Below are positions 1-12,737 of a stretch of 64,000 bases of DNA, in pieces. The first letter of the stretch is position 1; each line of letters begins with the position of its first letter. The notes beneath the pieces are model-generated. The model worked only from the letters and a program-made list of their open reading frames with translations. It did not search any database and was not told the origin of the DNA. The translations under genes and the position numbers were made by a program. This DNA is from Cyrtodaria siliqua (Eukaryota; Mollusca; Bivalvia; Adapedonta; Hiatellidae): positions 248,001 through 312,000 of the forward strand of contig JAWPHD010001140.1 in NCBI GenBank assembly GCA_037043455.1, in the 5' to 3' direction.

Positions 1-1077
1 CACATGCATATATTAAAACAATGGCATTTACCCCATAATAGTATCCCATATCAGTACAACGTCCGTATTGTCCACAGCATCCTCCGCCAGTCATGCCTTG
101 CAAATGGTAGGATGATGAACAATGAGAGGTACCACCCAACAGGCAAGATAACATTTGCTGTATAGCTTTTTAAAAGAAGAAATACCTTATCAGAACAAAG
201 CATAGTTTTATATTTAAATGATATATGAAAAGTGCATGATGCTCAAACATAGTGCTCACAGTTTTTGTAAGAAATAAAGGGCAACCGGAAATCCAGATAT
301 CCTCTGTCATACATGCAGACCATGCTGATATGTGTTTTCATTTGATAAAGTTATTTCAGTGTGTGTGTGTGTACCTGCTTGCGTTTCGAAATGTACATGT
401 ATGTCGTCGTTGGGACATATGTTAGTTTTTGGTGAAAAAGGTGATTATCTCCGATCTTTTTAAAACTGTGCATGCATATAGACGAGAAATGTATCTTCAT
501 GTACGTATATTTGGTTTAATTCTAGCTTTTAGATTGACGAAATAAATTGTTTAAAAACTGCGTTTTCAATAACTAGAACACAAAAATCAATAGCATTCGT
601 GTAGCTTAAAACTACCTTTAGCTATTAAAGGGAAAAACAAAACTTGTATAACAAGTATGTTTGACCGATGCAGTTGTGAATATTAATACTTGGCCTACGA
701 TCCATGTTTGCGTTTTGTCACAATCGGCGTTTATAGATGCGAGGTGTATAAATCTGATCAGTGTCATTTTCGCTGAAAATTTCATTTTGTTATCGATTGT
801 ATCACGTCACCGTGTTTGATAGACGTTCCTCCGACATAGGGTGACGTTAAAACTGATGGTTCAAGAAATGTCGTTACACAATATATTCCAGGAAGCTAAC
901 GTTAACAGATAACGATATGTTAGCAAAAATATATATAACATTTTAAATGTCATTTTCTTCACCCACGTTAGTTAGAGAGATATAGCAGATGGATGTTAGT
1001 CTCCGGAATGTATCATGGACATTGACCCATACGTGCGCTTAGCGTATAAGCAATAATTTATCATCGATATATTGTAC
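1..1077. other. No gene seen
   Basis: AT-rich DNA without a convincing reading frame. It holds a short GT run near 361-372 and nothing else I can support. Confidence 0.5.
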
Positions 1078-1257
1078 TGGGCATTTTAACGAGGACACCT
1101 TGAATTTAAGTTTCATCCGAAGGACTAGTCTGGTGTGAATTCGTTTTTAGGTATTTCGAGAATTAATCTAAACTCTGTCCTGGCTGGGATAGAACGCACT
1201 ATCCCTGGATAACTTAACCGAGGTTCTAACCATTACACCATGGCGGCACATTCACCC
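1078..1257 (-). mobile_element. Decayed tRNA-derived SINE
   Basis: On the minus strand the stretch 1184-1257 reads as a tRNA-like head, with an A-box-like block (TGGTGTAATGG, as in tRNA-Gln) and a degenerate B-box-like block (GTTCTATCCC). The body downstream contains CCTTCGGATGA, a string I associate with the central part of mollusc SINEs. The T arm does not pair well, so this is not a working tRNA. The end near 1078 is approximate. Confidence 0.45.
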
Positions 1258-2334
1258 GTGCTATAAAGTATGCTTATTCATATAATATATGGAGACGCCT
1301 TATCCGGAAAACTGATGGGTTTTCTTTAAAAACTAAAGTTCACAAATCCACTGTGAAGATCTAAGACTCTTTTTATACGTCACCCATTTTAAATTCTATT
1401 TTTTACTTTACACAATATCCTTTTATTTGAAATCTAAAAAGTGTTATGAGAAAGGATATCATTCGACAGAAAAAAAGAAATTATAGGGAGATAATTTACT
1501 AAATAATCAAAGTTTAGTTGATATATCTTTTAATTACAAAGAGCTTGTACTACCTGTATTGTATTATTACTTTATCGCTTCATCAACGTTTTATCCCTTT
1601 ATCTGTTCAAGAAAAGTATAGGAAAATAACTTCTCACAGCAAATAAAGGAATGCACTTATTCTAATGCGCGCAGAAAAAAGTGTTCGTAGAGGGCTTTTT
1701 TAAAACAAAAAACAACAACAAAGATTTAATGAGTTTCCGACTGATGCAAGCTTCAGTGTTCTCCCTACTTTGTGAAAATAATATAAGCATATATAGATGT
1801 ATCAAATAAAAGTGAAACAGATTTCAATCTGTAACATTTTGAAGAAAATGATGCCCTTAGAATCCCATTTTCGGTTGATGTGTGTCTCTTTATCTCATAT
1901 AAAAGAGCATACTTTGAACATTTATGTGGCTATGTGTCTGGTTCCAACTATGTTTCTGGTTCCAACGAACATGTTTTTAATTCTTGTATGGTTCATATCT
2001 CTCTATTCTCTAACTTGTGTTACATGTATATGTGCATTAACTCGATGTTCCAACTAATATGCAAGAGACATACAAAAGTATAATTCCATAATACGGATAC
2101 ATACTATTTTAAATGAATGCATTAGTGCAACGAACAAAGGTAGTGTTTAATAAATGACAAACATATGTACTCCTCCTATCATCAGAAGGTCAAAGGTAAA
2201 CTAAAATTCAACTGACACAATTCCTAAAGTAGTTTACGTCCTAATTCTTTGAGAGTGAATTAACGCCAATAACACCATTAACAAAGTTCAACAGAATGTG
2301 TTTGTCAAGAGGCCAGTAAACATACTCACTTTAT
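1258..2334. other. No gene seen
   Basis: AT-rich intergenic sequence. Short open frames near 1797-2083 have no recognisable motif and no codon signal that I can see. Confidence 0.45.
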
Positions 2335-2338
2335 TTAA

Positions 2339-2657
2339 AGGGACACACGTCAATCTTGATTTGTTTGAAAACTCACTGCGTCCCGTTAGTTATCTTCTTA
2401 GCTTGCATTTGTTCAATCATTAATATTAATTGTTAGAATAGTTCAAAGCAAATTATTTTCGCATATTACTAACTGTTTATAATATTGCACCAGTAATATA
2501 TCTAAAAAAAATGGTGAAATAGTAAAGAAAGATGAAATCTCAATTTTGTTTTATTTAGTTATATGCAAGCAGGTTTAAAGTGAAAATGACGCAGGATAAG
2601 TAAATCGAGGAGCACATTTTAATGTTTGAATAAAACTCAAGATTGCCATGTGTCCCT
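2339..2657 (-). mobile_element. TTAA-flanked MITE, copy A
   Basis: A 319-bp non-autonomous element. It starts AGGGACACACG and ends with the inverse (TGTGTCCCT), and is flanked on both sides by TTAA (2335-2338 and 2658-2661). Its interior matches the copies at 33646 and 61805 in reverse orientation, for example the stretch around 2590-2625. TTAA duplication is the hallmark of piggyBac-type insertion; the assignment to that superfamily is inference. Confidence 0.7.
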
Positions 2658-3038
2658 TTAAAGTCACCAGTTTAAAGTGAACATGTCTGTATAGGCAATA
2701 GGTTTTAGCAAATTGTTATCTGTTTACCCCTTTTATGGCATTTATTTATTATTCGAAAAGCGATCGACTGTATATACACCCCTATTTAGGCGTTATATTG
2801 TCCGCTACGAACTTCTAGCCGAGTGAGATAACAATTAACTTAATACAAATTATTCATGTAAGCAAGACAGTCTGTCGCGTTTGAAGATCTGGGCCATACC
2901 ACAAAGGTCAATGTCATAGTGCGTCTGCACGTATCATACTACTGGTATATGTACATATACCCACTAATGTATATGATCGAGATTATATCTTTTATTAAAG
3001 TCAGAGACAATCTTCGCATTTTCATACTGGATCAATGT

Positions 3039-3262
3039 TCGGCGGTTAAGTGTATGGCGATAATAAATGCAAAATACTTTATTCTGATAACGTATTGCAT
3101 TTCTAAATTGATAAGCATAACAATAATTGTGTTTGTAGTTTAAGTGGCTGATTTCTGACATTTTAAGTCATCAAATAATAGCGCGTGTATTCACTAGCAG
3201 TTGGGCTGAAAATATAGGATACTAGACTAGCTCTGCATTTGTATAGTAGAAATATTAGTTTC
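3039..3262 (+). repeat. Dispersed repeat, copy 1
   Basis: About 220 bp closely matching 50675-50921 in the same orientation. Shared strings include GCGATAATAAATGCAAAATA, GGCTGATTTCTGAC and TACTAGACTAGCTCTG. The second copy lies directly upstream of reverse-transcriptase debris, so it may be part of a retroelement flank. No coding potential seen. Confidence 0.65.
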
Positions 3263-3871
3263 TAATATGGACAAAATATCCTTAAAACATTGTTTATTTA
3301 AAAACAAAAGCAATTTGGAAGTACAAATCATCACTTTTCTATCTTTTGGTATCAATGTTACATGAATATTTTGCCTTTTTAGAAATATATTCAAGGATTT
3401 TCGTCAAAGATAGCATTACAATGAGAAGTCCCATTGACAATATAGTTCTGCTATTGACTTCAGCATTTTTCACAAGTTCATGTACATAAACGAGACACAT
3501 GTACACAAATGTATCTGCAACATAACTAAATACATAAAACAAAGGTCAGATACAGTTAAAATGCTTTATTTTATCAAACATGATGAACAGAAAAGGAGCA
3601 GTTACCATGCGTTTGTTGTGATTAGTTGCTATGATCTATTGAAAGCATCTTGGTGATCAAGATTTTTGACTGGTTCTATGAACACTGCATGTACTTTATT
3701 CACACTGTTTGCAGAATAGATAATTTCCCAGTCGATATTTAATTAGGTTTGTAAGTTTTTTACTTAGCTAAGTTCTTAAGTAGAAACTTAATAGATGTTG
3801 GTGAAATATCAACACATTTATGCTTATTTTTACTTAGTGACTTAGTTAAGTATTTTGTTAAGTATGTACTA
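3263..3871. other. No gene seen
   Basis: AT-rich sequence with several copies of short ACTTAGTTAAG-like strings at 3760-3860. No supported gene. Confidence 0.4.
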
Positions 3872-4134
3872 TTGATTTTATGAATTTTGAGTTCTGCTCA
3901 ACCCGGGGCTAGAGGGCGTTAGTGGTAGCTAGCATATTTCACTACCGTTCCTGAACAGTCTCTATCCAACCAAGTTTATGATAATGGACCTTTGGAAACG
4001 GCCGAGCACGACACATACGAAATATTGCAGTCTCGGTTTGATTGAGACTGTTCATGAGCGGTAGTGAAATATGCTAGCTACCGCTCACGCCCTCTAGCCC
4101 AGGGTTGAGCAGAACTCAATATTCATAAAATCAA
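3872..4134. repeat. Fold-back palindrome
   Basis: Two arms of about 90 bp (3872-3962 and 4044-4134) are inverted copies of each other around an 81-bp spacer. For example GCTAGCATATTTCACTACCG on the left is answered by CGGTAGTGAAATATGCTAGC on the right. The arms would form a long hairpin. The right arm is part of the 591-bp tandem repeat that follows. Confidence 0.75.
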
Positions 4135-5168
4135 CAGCACACAATTTTAACCATCCCGAAGATGGTATGCATACGGCGGTGGACATGGAGTTGACGCTTT
4201 CCCCATGTCGTACGGCGTATGGTCCCAGTATCTAATAAAATAATATGCCCCGAAGAGCGAAATAAACATAATGGAATTTAGTTGGAAGCAGCGGTTATGA
4301 AGCCTGCGTATAAAAAGCAGACAACATATCCTATGAGTGGTTAAACAATACCCAGAGCCTTTTATCGGCCGGAGTAGTGGAACCACCGAATCAAAAATAA
4401 GTAAGAAAACAAAAGAAATTGAAAATGTACCACCGATAACTAATTATAAGTATCGGGCTCAGCGATCTCCAAAGATCGAATGAATAACAGTACTGATTGC
4501 AAGCGCGGGGAGACGTTTTACTGCCGCCACATTGCACAAGCAACGCCACTGTGCTATAAAAAAAGAGTATGATAATGGACCTTTGGAAACGGCCGAGCAC
4601 GACACATACGAAATATTGCAGTCTCGGTTTGATTGAGACTGTTCATGAGCGGTAGTGAATTTTTTGCTAGCTACCGCTCACGCCCTCTAGCCCCGGGTTG
4701 AGCAGAACTCAATATTCATAAAATTAACAGCACACAATTTTAACCATCCCGAAGATGGCATGCATACGGCGGTGGACATGGAGTTGACGCTTTCCCCATG
4801 TCGTACGGCGTATGGTCCCAGTATCTAATAAAATGAAATGCCCCGAAGAATGGAAGAGCGAAATAAACATAATGGAATTTAGCTGGGAGCAGCGGTTATG
4901 AAGCCTGCGTATAAAAAGCGGACAACATATCCTATGAGTGGTTAAACAATACCCAGAGCCTTTTATCGGCCGGAGTAGTGGAACCACCGAATCAAAAATA
5001 AGTAAGAAAACAAAAGAAATTGAAAATGTACCACCGATAACTAACTATAAGTATCTTGCTCAGCGATCTCCAAAGATCGAATGAATAACAGTACTGATTG
5101 CAAGCGCGGGGAGACGTTTTACTGCCGCCACACTGCACAAGCAACGCCACTGTGCTATAAAAAAAGAG
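3977..5168. repeat. Two tandem copies of a 591-601 bp repeat
   Basis: Copy 1 is 3977-4567 and copy 2 is 4568-5168. They are nearly identical and each starts TATGATAATGGACC. Copy 2 has small insertions (for example GAATGGAAGAGC). Both contain the right arm of the fold-back. Minus-strand open frames occur in both copies, but only because the copies are alike. Shorter relatives lie at 49739-49925 and 53814-54005. The family is unknown to me; it may be a fold-back DNA transposon. Confidence 0.7.
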
Positions 5169-5173
5169 TATGA

Positions 5174-5237
5174 TAAGACTGCAATATTTTGTATGTGTCG
5201 TGTTCGGCCGTTTCCAAAGGTCCATTATCATACTCTT
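5174..5237 (-). repeat. Inverted fragment of the 591-bp repeat
   Basis: About 62 bp that is the reverse complement of the first bases of the repeat at 3977 and 4568 (GGCCGTTTCCAAAGGTCCAT). It closes the cluster as a terminal inverted copy. Confidence 0.65.
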
Positions 5238-6764
5238 TTTAAGGAATTGTTGGTGAAATCGGCGCCTGTTCTATTTTCTGCATGCACGTTTGTCGTCCAT
5301 TTATTTGAACTGAACACTTTGTTGAACAATTGTATGTGGTATTCAGAACTAAACGTACCTGTAACTAACAAAGACGTCACCCAGTCTTTGGAATCGTCTG
5401 ATACAGCTCGTACCTATTGTTATCCTTCAGGTAATGTAGGTACCTTTCGTGTACTGTTTATAACTGTTTGTAGGTAAATATTAATTAAATAACCTTGATA
5501 GAATACAATTTAAATTAAATGCCAACTTATAAGAGCGTGTGTATCCCATATATATCGTGTTATGTGTTTTATTGTGTGTGTGTGCGTTCTTGCGTTCGTG
5601 CGTGTGTGTTTGGGTACTTGCGTGCCCCTGAACCTTATACAATCATGACTGAAAACGTGTGTACTATTCACACGCTTGGTAAGTCCGATGACACGATCCA
5701 TGAAATGGGTCCTGGTCAATTACTTGACACTAATCACGTTCTAATATTGTGATGAGTAGGCTTCATTTTGTAGTTTTTGTTGTATTGTCTTATTCTTGTG
5801 TCATAAATTGTAACGCAACTTGGAAGTTTCCGCTATATATGTTAAGTACAATATGCTGCTGTTAATCGAATGGTATATGGCTACGTAAGACCTTTCTTTC
5901 GGAAAAAAGCTAAAAAGTATTCGGTGAGTAGCTTACACTTAGACTAGACCTTTTCAAAAGAAAACAGCAACATTTATATGTTGAAAACATCATTTAAATA
6001 CTAAACAAACATTTAAATGATGAACACCACTGACCACACATATTCAGCGTATCCCCAGACCGAAAGGCAATGTACGTGTATCGTATTAAACGTTTCTTTA
6101 AACTAACGGGTTAAAGCAACATCCAGTCTCAATCACAGAGGCCACAATCCGCGAACGTTTATCGTGAATTTTTGGAAGATTCTCCGTCAGCCATCACAAT
6201 TTATTGATCCGGAAGCAGTTACGCAGCTTGCTGATTGGTCCATTGAAACACATTCTACTACGACCCGGCGCAATGGTATGTACACAGTATGCGACGGCAA
6301 CCAGTTAGTAAATACACTTGGCGCCAAATTCGAAGTTACTTTACTTCTAACAATGTCCATCAAACAGCAAAAAGAAAATGTCGATCGTTACTTGGTAAAG
6401 TGTTAAGTCATATAGTTATATTTCAACTTAAATTATATTCTATTGATTATACTGTGTAAACTACAGTGTCTTTCCAATTTCCAAGTCTCATGTATACACA
6501 GTATACAAGTAGAATATAATAGAAGTTTATTTTTCCCTTATGTAGATTGAAGCATTTACAATACAAACATTGGGCCAAGAAGATGTTTTTTTTAATATTC
6601 TGACTTTAAATTTTAACACGCCAATTCATAAAATAAAAATAAAATTATCTAGAGTGACATTTTCATACTACAATATAGATTAAAGGATGAGCACTGTGTC
6701 TTCTAAAATGACAAATCCAGGCAATCACAATGGCAATGAGCTAGTTTTTAAAAAAAATTGCAAT
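5238..6764. other. No gene seen
   Basis: Contains TG/TGCG-rich simple sequence near 5565-5605 and several short open frames (5193-5477, 6164-6406) without recognisable motifs. I would not call a gene here. Confidence 0.4.
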
Positions 6765-7500
6765 TTACTGACATTTTTTACAAACAAAATGAGAACCTTG
6801 TTTTTGAATTTGTTTCCATCTCATGTGGTGTTTTAATACAGCACAATTTCTATTGAACCAGCAATCACAACTTTCACATTGTATCCATTCTGTACAGTGA
6901 GGTAGCAATTTTTACATTTGGTAGTACTTTCATCTTCTATTTCAGATTGTTCAGAATTGTCATCTTTGCTAACAACTGTTTTTTTACTTTAAGGCCTACT
7001 TTTGTCTGGTATTAATTTCCGAAGTACTTAGCAAATCCTGTTGAACAAGTTCTTCAGAGCTCACTGGTTTGGCTTTTGTTTTTGACTTTCGCGTCCTCTT
7101 TTGAGAAGTGCTAGTACTTGGATAGTTCTGTTCTACATGCTCTTTAGGCTCCTCATCTGTTTTAGTAGACCTGGCAAATCCTGTTCAACCCATTCTTCAG
7201 GCTCATCATGCGTAAGATTTTCTGAAATTTCAACATTTTTCGAAGTTATTGTAGTGCTTGTCTGCTTTTCAACATTTTCACCTGATTTCTTTGGTTTTCT
7301 TGATTGATTGTTTTTGCTTCTGAAAAGTCCTTGGCTCAGTTTGTGTTTTCCCAGACACTCTAACCTGCTTCATATGTGCCATTTTGTTTTCAATCTTAAA
7401 ACTTTCCAATAGGTCCTTTCAAAATTGATTGAACATGACCAGTAGAAATTGTTTGATGCTTTTTTTAATCGTTTGTTGACATCACTTCAAGATCTTGATC
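6765..7500 (-). pseudogene. PHD-finger gene remnant, C-terminal half
   Basis: Read on the minus strand from 7500 downward, short frame-shifted blocks encode a basic linker and then a PHD zinc finger ending at the stop at 6765-6767. Visible finger residues are KCKNC, then WIQCESCDCWFNRNC, and finally VCKKC. The first Cys pair lies in a different frame from the rest, so the finger itself is broken. PHD fingers bind histone tails. The family here is one I associate with multicopy, transposon-like genes in molluscs and cnidarians. The N-terminal half is at 22057-22981, separated only by Polinton 1. At least four frame changes and several stops show it is dead. Confidence 0.6.
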
Positions 7501-7505
7501 AGACA
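7501..7505 (+). repeat. Target-site duplication of Polinton 1 (left)
   Basis: AGACA directly precedes the left TIR and recurs at 22052-22056 directly after the right TIR. Polintons usually make 6-bp duplications; here 5 bp still match. Confidence 0.7.
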
Positions 7506-7698
7506 ATATATATGTATTTTGGGCGTTCTGTTGTAATTTTCGTCTCACTCTGTTTCGCCTCATATTACAACAGAAACGCCCAAAAATACATATATAATAA
7601 ATCATCATTTCATGGTGATTTACTTGATTTATTAAAAAAAATTAAAATAGGGGTAGCGAAGATTGCAAGTTTAATTTTTTATAAGTTATCAAAATTAC
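7506..7698 (+). repeat. Left TIR of Polinton 1
   Basis: Matches the inverse of 21866-22051 with small gaps. The first 64 bases or so are nearly perfect. The outer part is itself a fold-back: 7506-7537 and 7564-7595 are inverted copies (ATGTATTTTGGGCGTTCTGT against ACAGAAACGCCCAAAAATAC) around a 26-bp spacer. Confidence 0.9.
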
Positions 7699-7923
7699 AC
7701 CCAAAATATAAAATGTTTATTTAATACAAAACAAATTTGTCGAGTTGTTATCAAAATTACACCAAAATCAACGAATAAACACAAAGTCAATAAAATATGA
7801 TTTAAACCTTAATACGTCTAAATCGGAGACACTCAGCGTTGTACGACTTTAACCTCCAATAATCGTTCTTTTTTTCTAATTGAAACTGCACCGCAACCAA
7901 CACACACTTGATATTTTGCATAA

Positions 7924-10900
7924 GTGCCGTTTAAAAAACAACGTAAACGAGAAAAGCAAAAATATAATAAATTACAAGAAAATGTTATTAATGAACAAAA
8001 GCAGAAATATGCCAAATTACAAGAAAATGTTATAAATGAACTAAAACAAGTTTTTCAAGATAGAAAATTAAAACTGGTTGACAAACCAATGTGTGGCTAT
8101 TTCAAAGCATACGAGATATCTGCCGAGAAATACAAAGACCCTCAAAAACTATTTCGTGATAAAAAATCCATTATCACAAAACAAATAAGCAAAGAGCTGA
8201 CAAAGATGAATGGATTAAAGTTTCAATTAGGTCTCACTGTAAATCTATTCAAAGATGATGGTGCTACCAAAAGATACACCACAGCAGTATTACACAGCGA
8301 ACAAAATGCAATCTTAAACTCTGAAAAAATAAATGAGTTTTACGATAAATCATCTGCAAATATACGAAAGAGTCTTGAAAGATTTACAAACACAGCATCA
8401 GGATTGGAGATTGATTACTGTGTTAAGTTTTACTTAAATATTGCAAAGTATGAACCATTAAAAGCTTCTTCATATATTCCTTTGTCTAAAGCAGTATCTG
8501 ATAAAAAAGCAATAATTAATGTCAATAATGAAGATAATAAGTGCTTGGAAGTGGCATTGGTTTCTGCTTTGTGGCCTAATAAAAATAATCCAACTAGGAT
8601 ATATAGTTATAACAAACACATGGGTAAGTTGAATATGGATGGTATTGATTTTCCCACTCCAATTTCTCAAATTTTCAAAGTAAAAAAAAACAAAACCTTG
8701 CTATTAATGTTTACGGATGCACAGGAAAAAGGGTATCTGTATTTCCGTATAGAATATCAGAGCAACCGTAAGAAATAGAAAGAATTTACTTGCTTTTAAT
8801 TTCTGAAGATGTTGAGGTTGATTTAGAAAATAAAGATGAAGATGATCCAAACAACGAAGAAGGAATTATAGATGACAATTATAACCCCGATGATTATTCC
8901 AACGAACTAAAAACAATAACAACAAAACATCACTATTTCTGGATTAAAAATCTAAATAGATTACTTTACGATCAAAACAAACATCATGGTAAAACTTATT
9001 TCTGCGATCGTTGCCTTCACGGCTATTCTGGAAAAGGACTACTTACCAAACACAAAGAAGACTGTGATGGTATCAACAAACATCTTGCAGAATAGAAATG
9101 CCAAAAAAAGGTAAAAATCACACACAATTTAAAAATCATCAAAATCAGATGCCTGTGCCTTATGCAATATATGCTGATTTTGAGAGTATAATCAAACCGC
9201 AATCAATCAAATTTGGAAAGAAATCTGAAATTCAAAATGAACACGAAGCTTGTGGTTTTGGATACCAGGTTGTCAGATATGATGGCAAAGCTGAAGAACC
9301 TGTTATTTACAGAGGTGAAGATGTTGTTGAAAAGTTTTTATATCACTTAGAATGTGAGAAGAGCAACATTAATAAAATATTTGCTCACCCAAAACCCTTA
9401 ATCATGACACAACAAAATGAGAAAGATTATGAAAAAGCAACACAATGTTGGATATGTGAGAATAAAATAAAAAATGATAAAAACGGCAAAGTAAGGGACC
9501 ACTGTCATTTTACAGGAGAATACAGAGGTGCAGCACATAAAAACCGTAACCTAAAGCTGAAAATAAAACCAAACAAAACACCTATACCTGTTATATTTCA
9601 CAACCTCAAAGGATATGATAGTCATCTCATCATGCAATAAATACATAAAATGACAGGTAATATTACATGCATTCCAAACAACGCTGAAAAGTATATTTCA
9701 TTTAGTGCCGGACAACTTAGATTTTTGGATAGCTTTCAGTTTATGGCTTCGTCTCTGGAAAAATTGGTTGATGCAACAGGCACATCTGATTTTGAAATTA
9801 CCAAAAATCAGTTTAGACAAACAAATTTACCTCTGCGGAAAGGTATTTACCCGCATAAATATATGGACAGTGTGGAAAGATTTAAGGAAACGATACCACC
9901 TATAGAAAAGTTTTACAGTTCAAACATGTCAAATGAAAGTTTAAAGCACAAAGATTACGAAGATTATGAATATGCTCAAAAACTATGGAATGAGTTTCAC
10001 TGTAAAACTCTTGGAGACTATCATGATTTATATCTAAAACCTGAACTTTTACGAAAAGGTGTTTATCCATACGAATATATGGACAGTATGGAAAGATTTA
10101 AGGAAACGCAATTACCACCTATAGAAAAGTTTTACAGTAGTCTCTCAAATGAAAGTATAAGTTCCGAAGATTACGAATACGCTCAAAAAATATGGGAAGA
10201 GTTTAACTGTAAAACTCTTAGAGACTATCATGATTTATATCTAAAAACTGATGTAACTCTGTTAGCAGATGTGTTTCAAACTTTTAGAAAAACATACGAG
10301 TGCATACAAACTTGATGCTTTACATTACTATACAGCACCTGGATTATCTTGGGATGCTTTACTTAAACATTCAAAAATAGAATTAGAACTTTTGACAGAC
10401 ATTGACATGCACTTGTTTCTAGAAAAAGAAATGCGAGGTGGCATAAGTATGGTATCAAAACGATATGCCAAAGCAAACAATCCACATGTAGCTGATTATA
10501 ACCCTAACGAGGAAAACAATTTCTTAATGTATTTTGATGCAAATAATCTTATAAAAAAGTTTATGGATGGGCAATGAGTCAGTCACTTCCATATTCTGGC
10601 TTTGGTTGGAAAGCCAAAAACAAGAAAGGAAAATATTCTAAACCAAAACTAGGCAAAGGACAAATACTTGAAGTTGATTTGGTATATCCTAAAGAGCTCC
10701 ATGAAGCTCACAATGACTATCCGCTTGCACCGGAAAGATTAACAGTGAAAAAAGAATGGTTGTCTGAATACCAGACAGATTTGTTAGAAAATAATAGCAT
10801 GATAAATACAGAACAACAAGTTTCCAATCTTATGGACAAAGAAAAATATGTGTTACATTATAAAAACCTGCAACTGTATTTATCTTTGGGTATGAAACTA

Positions 10901-11819
10901 AAAAGAAGTACACAGAGTATTAGAATTTAATGAAAAACCATGGATGGAATCATATATTTGTTTAAACACAGAACTTAGGAAAAAAGCTAAATCAAACTTT
11001 GAAAAAGATTTTTACAAACTTATGAACAACTCTGTGTTTGGTAAGACAATGGAAAATTTACGCAAGCGGACAGATATAAAACTAGTCAGAACTGACGGCT
11101 CTGAAAATGAAAAGATAAGAAAAATAATAGCCAAACCCAACTTTAACAGGCGTATAAAATTTTCAGATGAATTGTCAGCAATACATGTAAACAAAACAAA
11201 ATTAACATTAAACAAACCAATTTATGTTGGAATGTCAGTATTGGACTTATCAAAGTACATGATATATGATTGGTATTATAATACCCTAAAGAAAAGGTAC
11301 GGAAATGACTGTACTTTATTATACACAGACACTGACAGCCTACTGGTAGACATCAAAACAGATGATGCATACAAAGACATGGCTGAAATGAAAGATGAGT
11401 ATGATCTAAGTGATTATCCTCAAAATCACCGAATGCATGATGATACAAACAAAAAAGTATTGGGTAAAATGAAAGACGAATGTGCTGGTGTTGCTATAGC
11501 TGAGTATGTTGGATTAAGACCCAAACTATATTCTATTTTGAGAGCGGATGAGCAGATTATTAAGAAAGCCAAGGGTGTAAAAAAATAGGTAGTCAAAAAA
11601 CACTTAAACTTTGACAACTACAAGGATGCATTGTTTGGCAAGAAAAAATACACCAATAAAATGAATATGCTACGTTCGATAAAACATCAAATATACGGCA
11701 TAACAGTAAACAAAGTAACACTGTCACCATTTTACTCTAAAAGATACATTCGAGAAGACGGTATTAAAACTGATGCACATGGTTTCTATAAAAACTTTGG
11801 GTATCAGCAGGAACAATAA
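7924..11819 (+). pseudogene. polB: Polinton 1 family-B DNA polymerase (pPolB)
   Basis: Protein-primed-type family-B polymerase that would copy the element. Blocks in order: N-terminal region (7924-9095, with a C2H2-like CDRCLHGYSGKGLLTKHKEDC at about 9003-9050); exonuclease motif I (YADFES, about 9166); Exo II (FHNLKGYDSH, about 9597); Exo III (YHDLYLKTDVTLLADVF, about 10226); PGLSWDAL; motif A (YFDANNL, about 10530); motif B (NNSVFGKTMENLRKR, about 11025); motif C (YTDTDSL, about 11322); and a thumb ending at 11819. The frame breaks repeatedly (around 8780, 9096, 9640, 10300, within motif A near 10550, and 10930), with an in-frame TAG at 11586. The first codon of the open frame is GTG, so the start is uncertain. 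A roughly 70-codon block is duplicated around Exo III. It runs tail-to-tail with the integrase gene. Confidence 0.9.
9836..10250 (+). repeat. In-frame duplication inside polB
   Basis: Two tandem copies of about 69-72 codons. Copy 1 begins RKGIYPHKYMDS and ends YHDLYLK; copy 2 begins RKGVYPYEYMDS and ends YHDLYLKTDV. The starts are 216 bp apart and the YHDLYLK ends are 207 bp apart, so the copies have diverged by small in-frame gaps. The duplication includes the Exo III block but keeps the reading frame. Confidence 0.85.
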
Positions 11820-12694
11820 GTAATTCTTCTTTGACAAATCCTCTTTGAGGCGCTGGTGCTTTCAAATAATAAACTCTTATACCTTGCGTCACCATATAAC
11901 TTTTAATCTTGTGAATATCTACACTCCACATTGGATCAGTTGCTCTGCGTCTTCCACCTTCTTGTTCCCCGGGTTGATATAAATATCTTACACTTGCATT
12001 CATACAGATAGGATCACCTTTTTATGTTTTTGTTTCAACAGGAGGGGGCTTTTTTTGTTTCCACATTTATTGCTTTAACAACTTCTGGTAATCTCTTTAC
12101 CCACTCTCTGTTGCGTTTTTGGGAATCTATTTCCTTAGCATACTGATAACCAAACAATATTTCAGCTAATGTTCTGTTAAATTTTTCCACTATAGCTTGG
12201 TCTCTGTGTAGTTCTGTTCTGCCTCGTCTGATATTTACATTATGTTTTGCCATCAACTGTGATACTGCACCCATAAATTCTCTGCCTGGATCCACTTGTA
12301 ATAACTTTGGATATTTCAAATGCCGACTGTATATTTTTTCATATGCTTTAGCAACTTCTTTACTATCCTTTGAAGTTAGTGGCTCTGCTTCTTTGTATCT
12401 ACGTGCAATATCGACCACAGTCAACGCATATTTATATGTCTTGCGGCCACGACCAAAGCCAAAAGTATCATGCGGTAAAAATAACAAATCAGCTTGATGC
12501 ACTCCATTCTTAGTAGAAACATCAAACCTGGGTCTAACTATTTTTTTTGGTGCTGGTAAATAAATCTGCCACACAGATTGTTTCTTTAAAAATTCTAATG
12601 CCTTTTTTTCACTGACACCAGCCTCTTTTGCCAATTTTTTAACTGCTGAGTAACCTTTCCAAAATCCTTTTGGGCTGTAATAAATATTTTCCAT
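11764..12694 (-). pseudogene. int: Polinton 1 integrase (DDE, retroviral type)
   Basis: Integrase that would join element ends to host DNA. It starts at ATG 12694 (MENIYYSPKGFWKGYSAVKK). The catalytic triad is visible: D in HQADLLFL, D in LLQVDPGREF, and E in RDQAIVEKFNRTL. The core ends at 12035 in a stop after a frame change. The C-terminal DNA-binding part continues in another frame (12003-11764; RYLYQPGEQEGGRRRATDP and RGFVKEELLIVP), with one more stop between the two parts. The zinc-binding N-terminal domain of retroviral integrases is not evident, as is usual for this group. The 3' end overlaps polB on the opposite strand by about 56 bp. Confidence 0.9.
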
Positions 12695-12737
12695 TTTTTC
12701 TACTAAAGATTAAACTTTATATAACTATAAAGAAAAA

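Noticed and set aside
1797..2083. Overlapping plus-strand frames
   Set aside because: Low-complexity hydrophobic translation from AT-rich DNA, no motif, no splice context.
4147..5231. Paired minus-strand frames repeated twice
   Set aside because: They are identical only because the DNA is a tandem duplication; no recognisable protein.
7449..7724. Frame across the left TIR
   Set aside because: Reads through the fold-back; the same peptide appears at the right TIR for the same reason.
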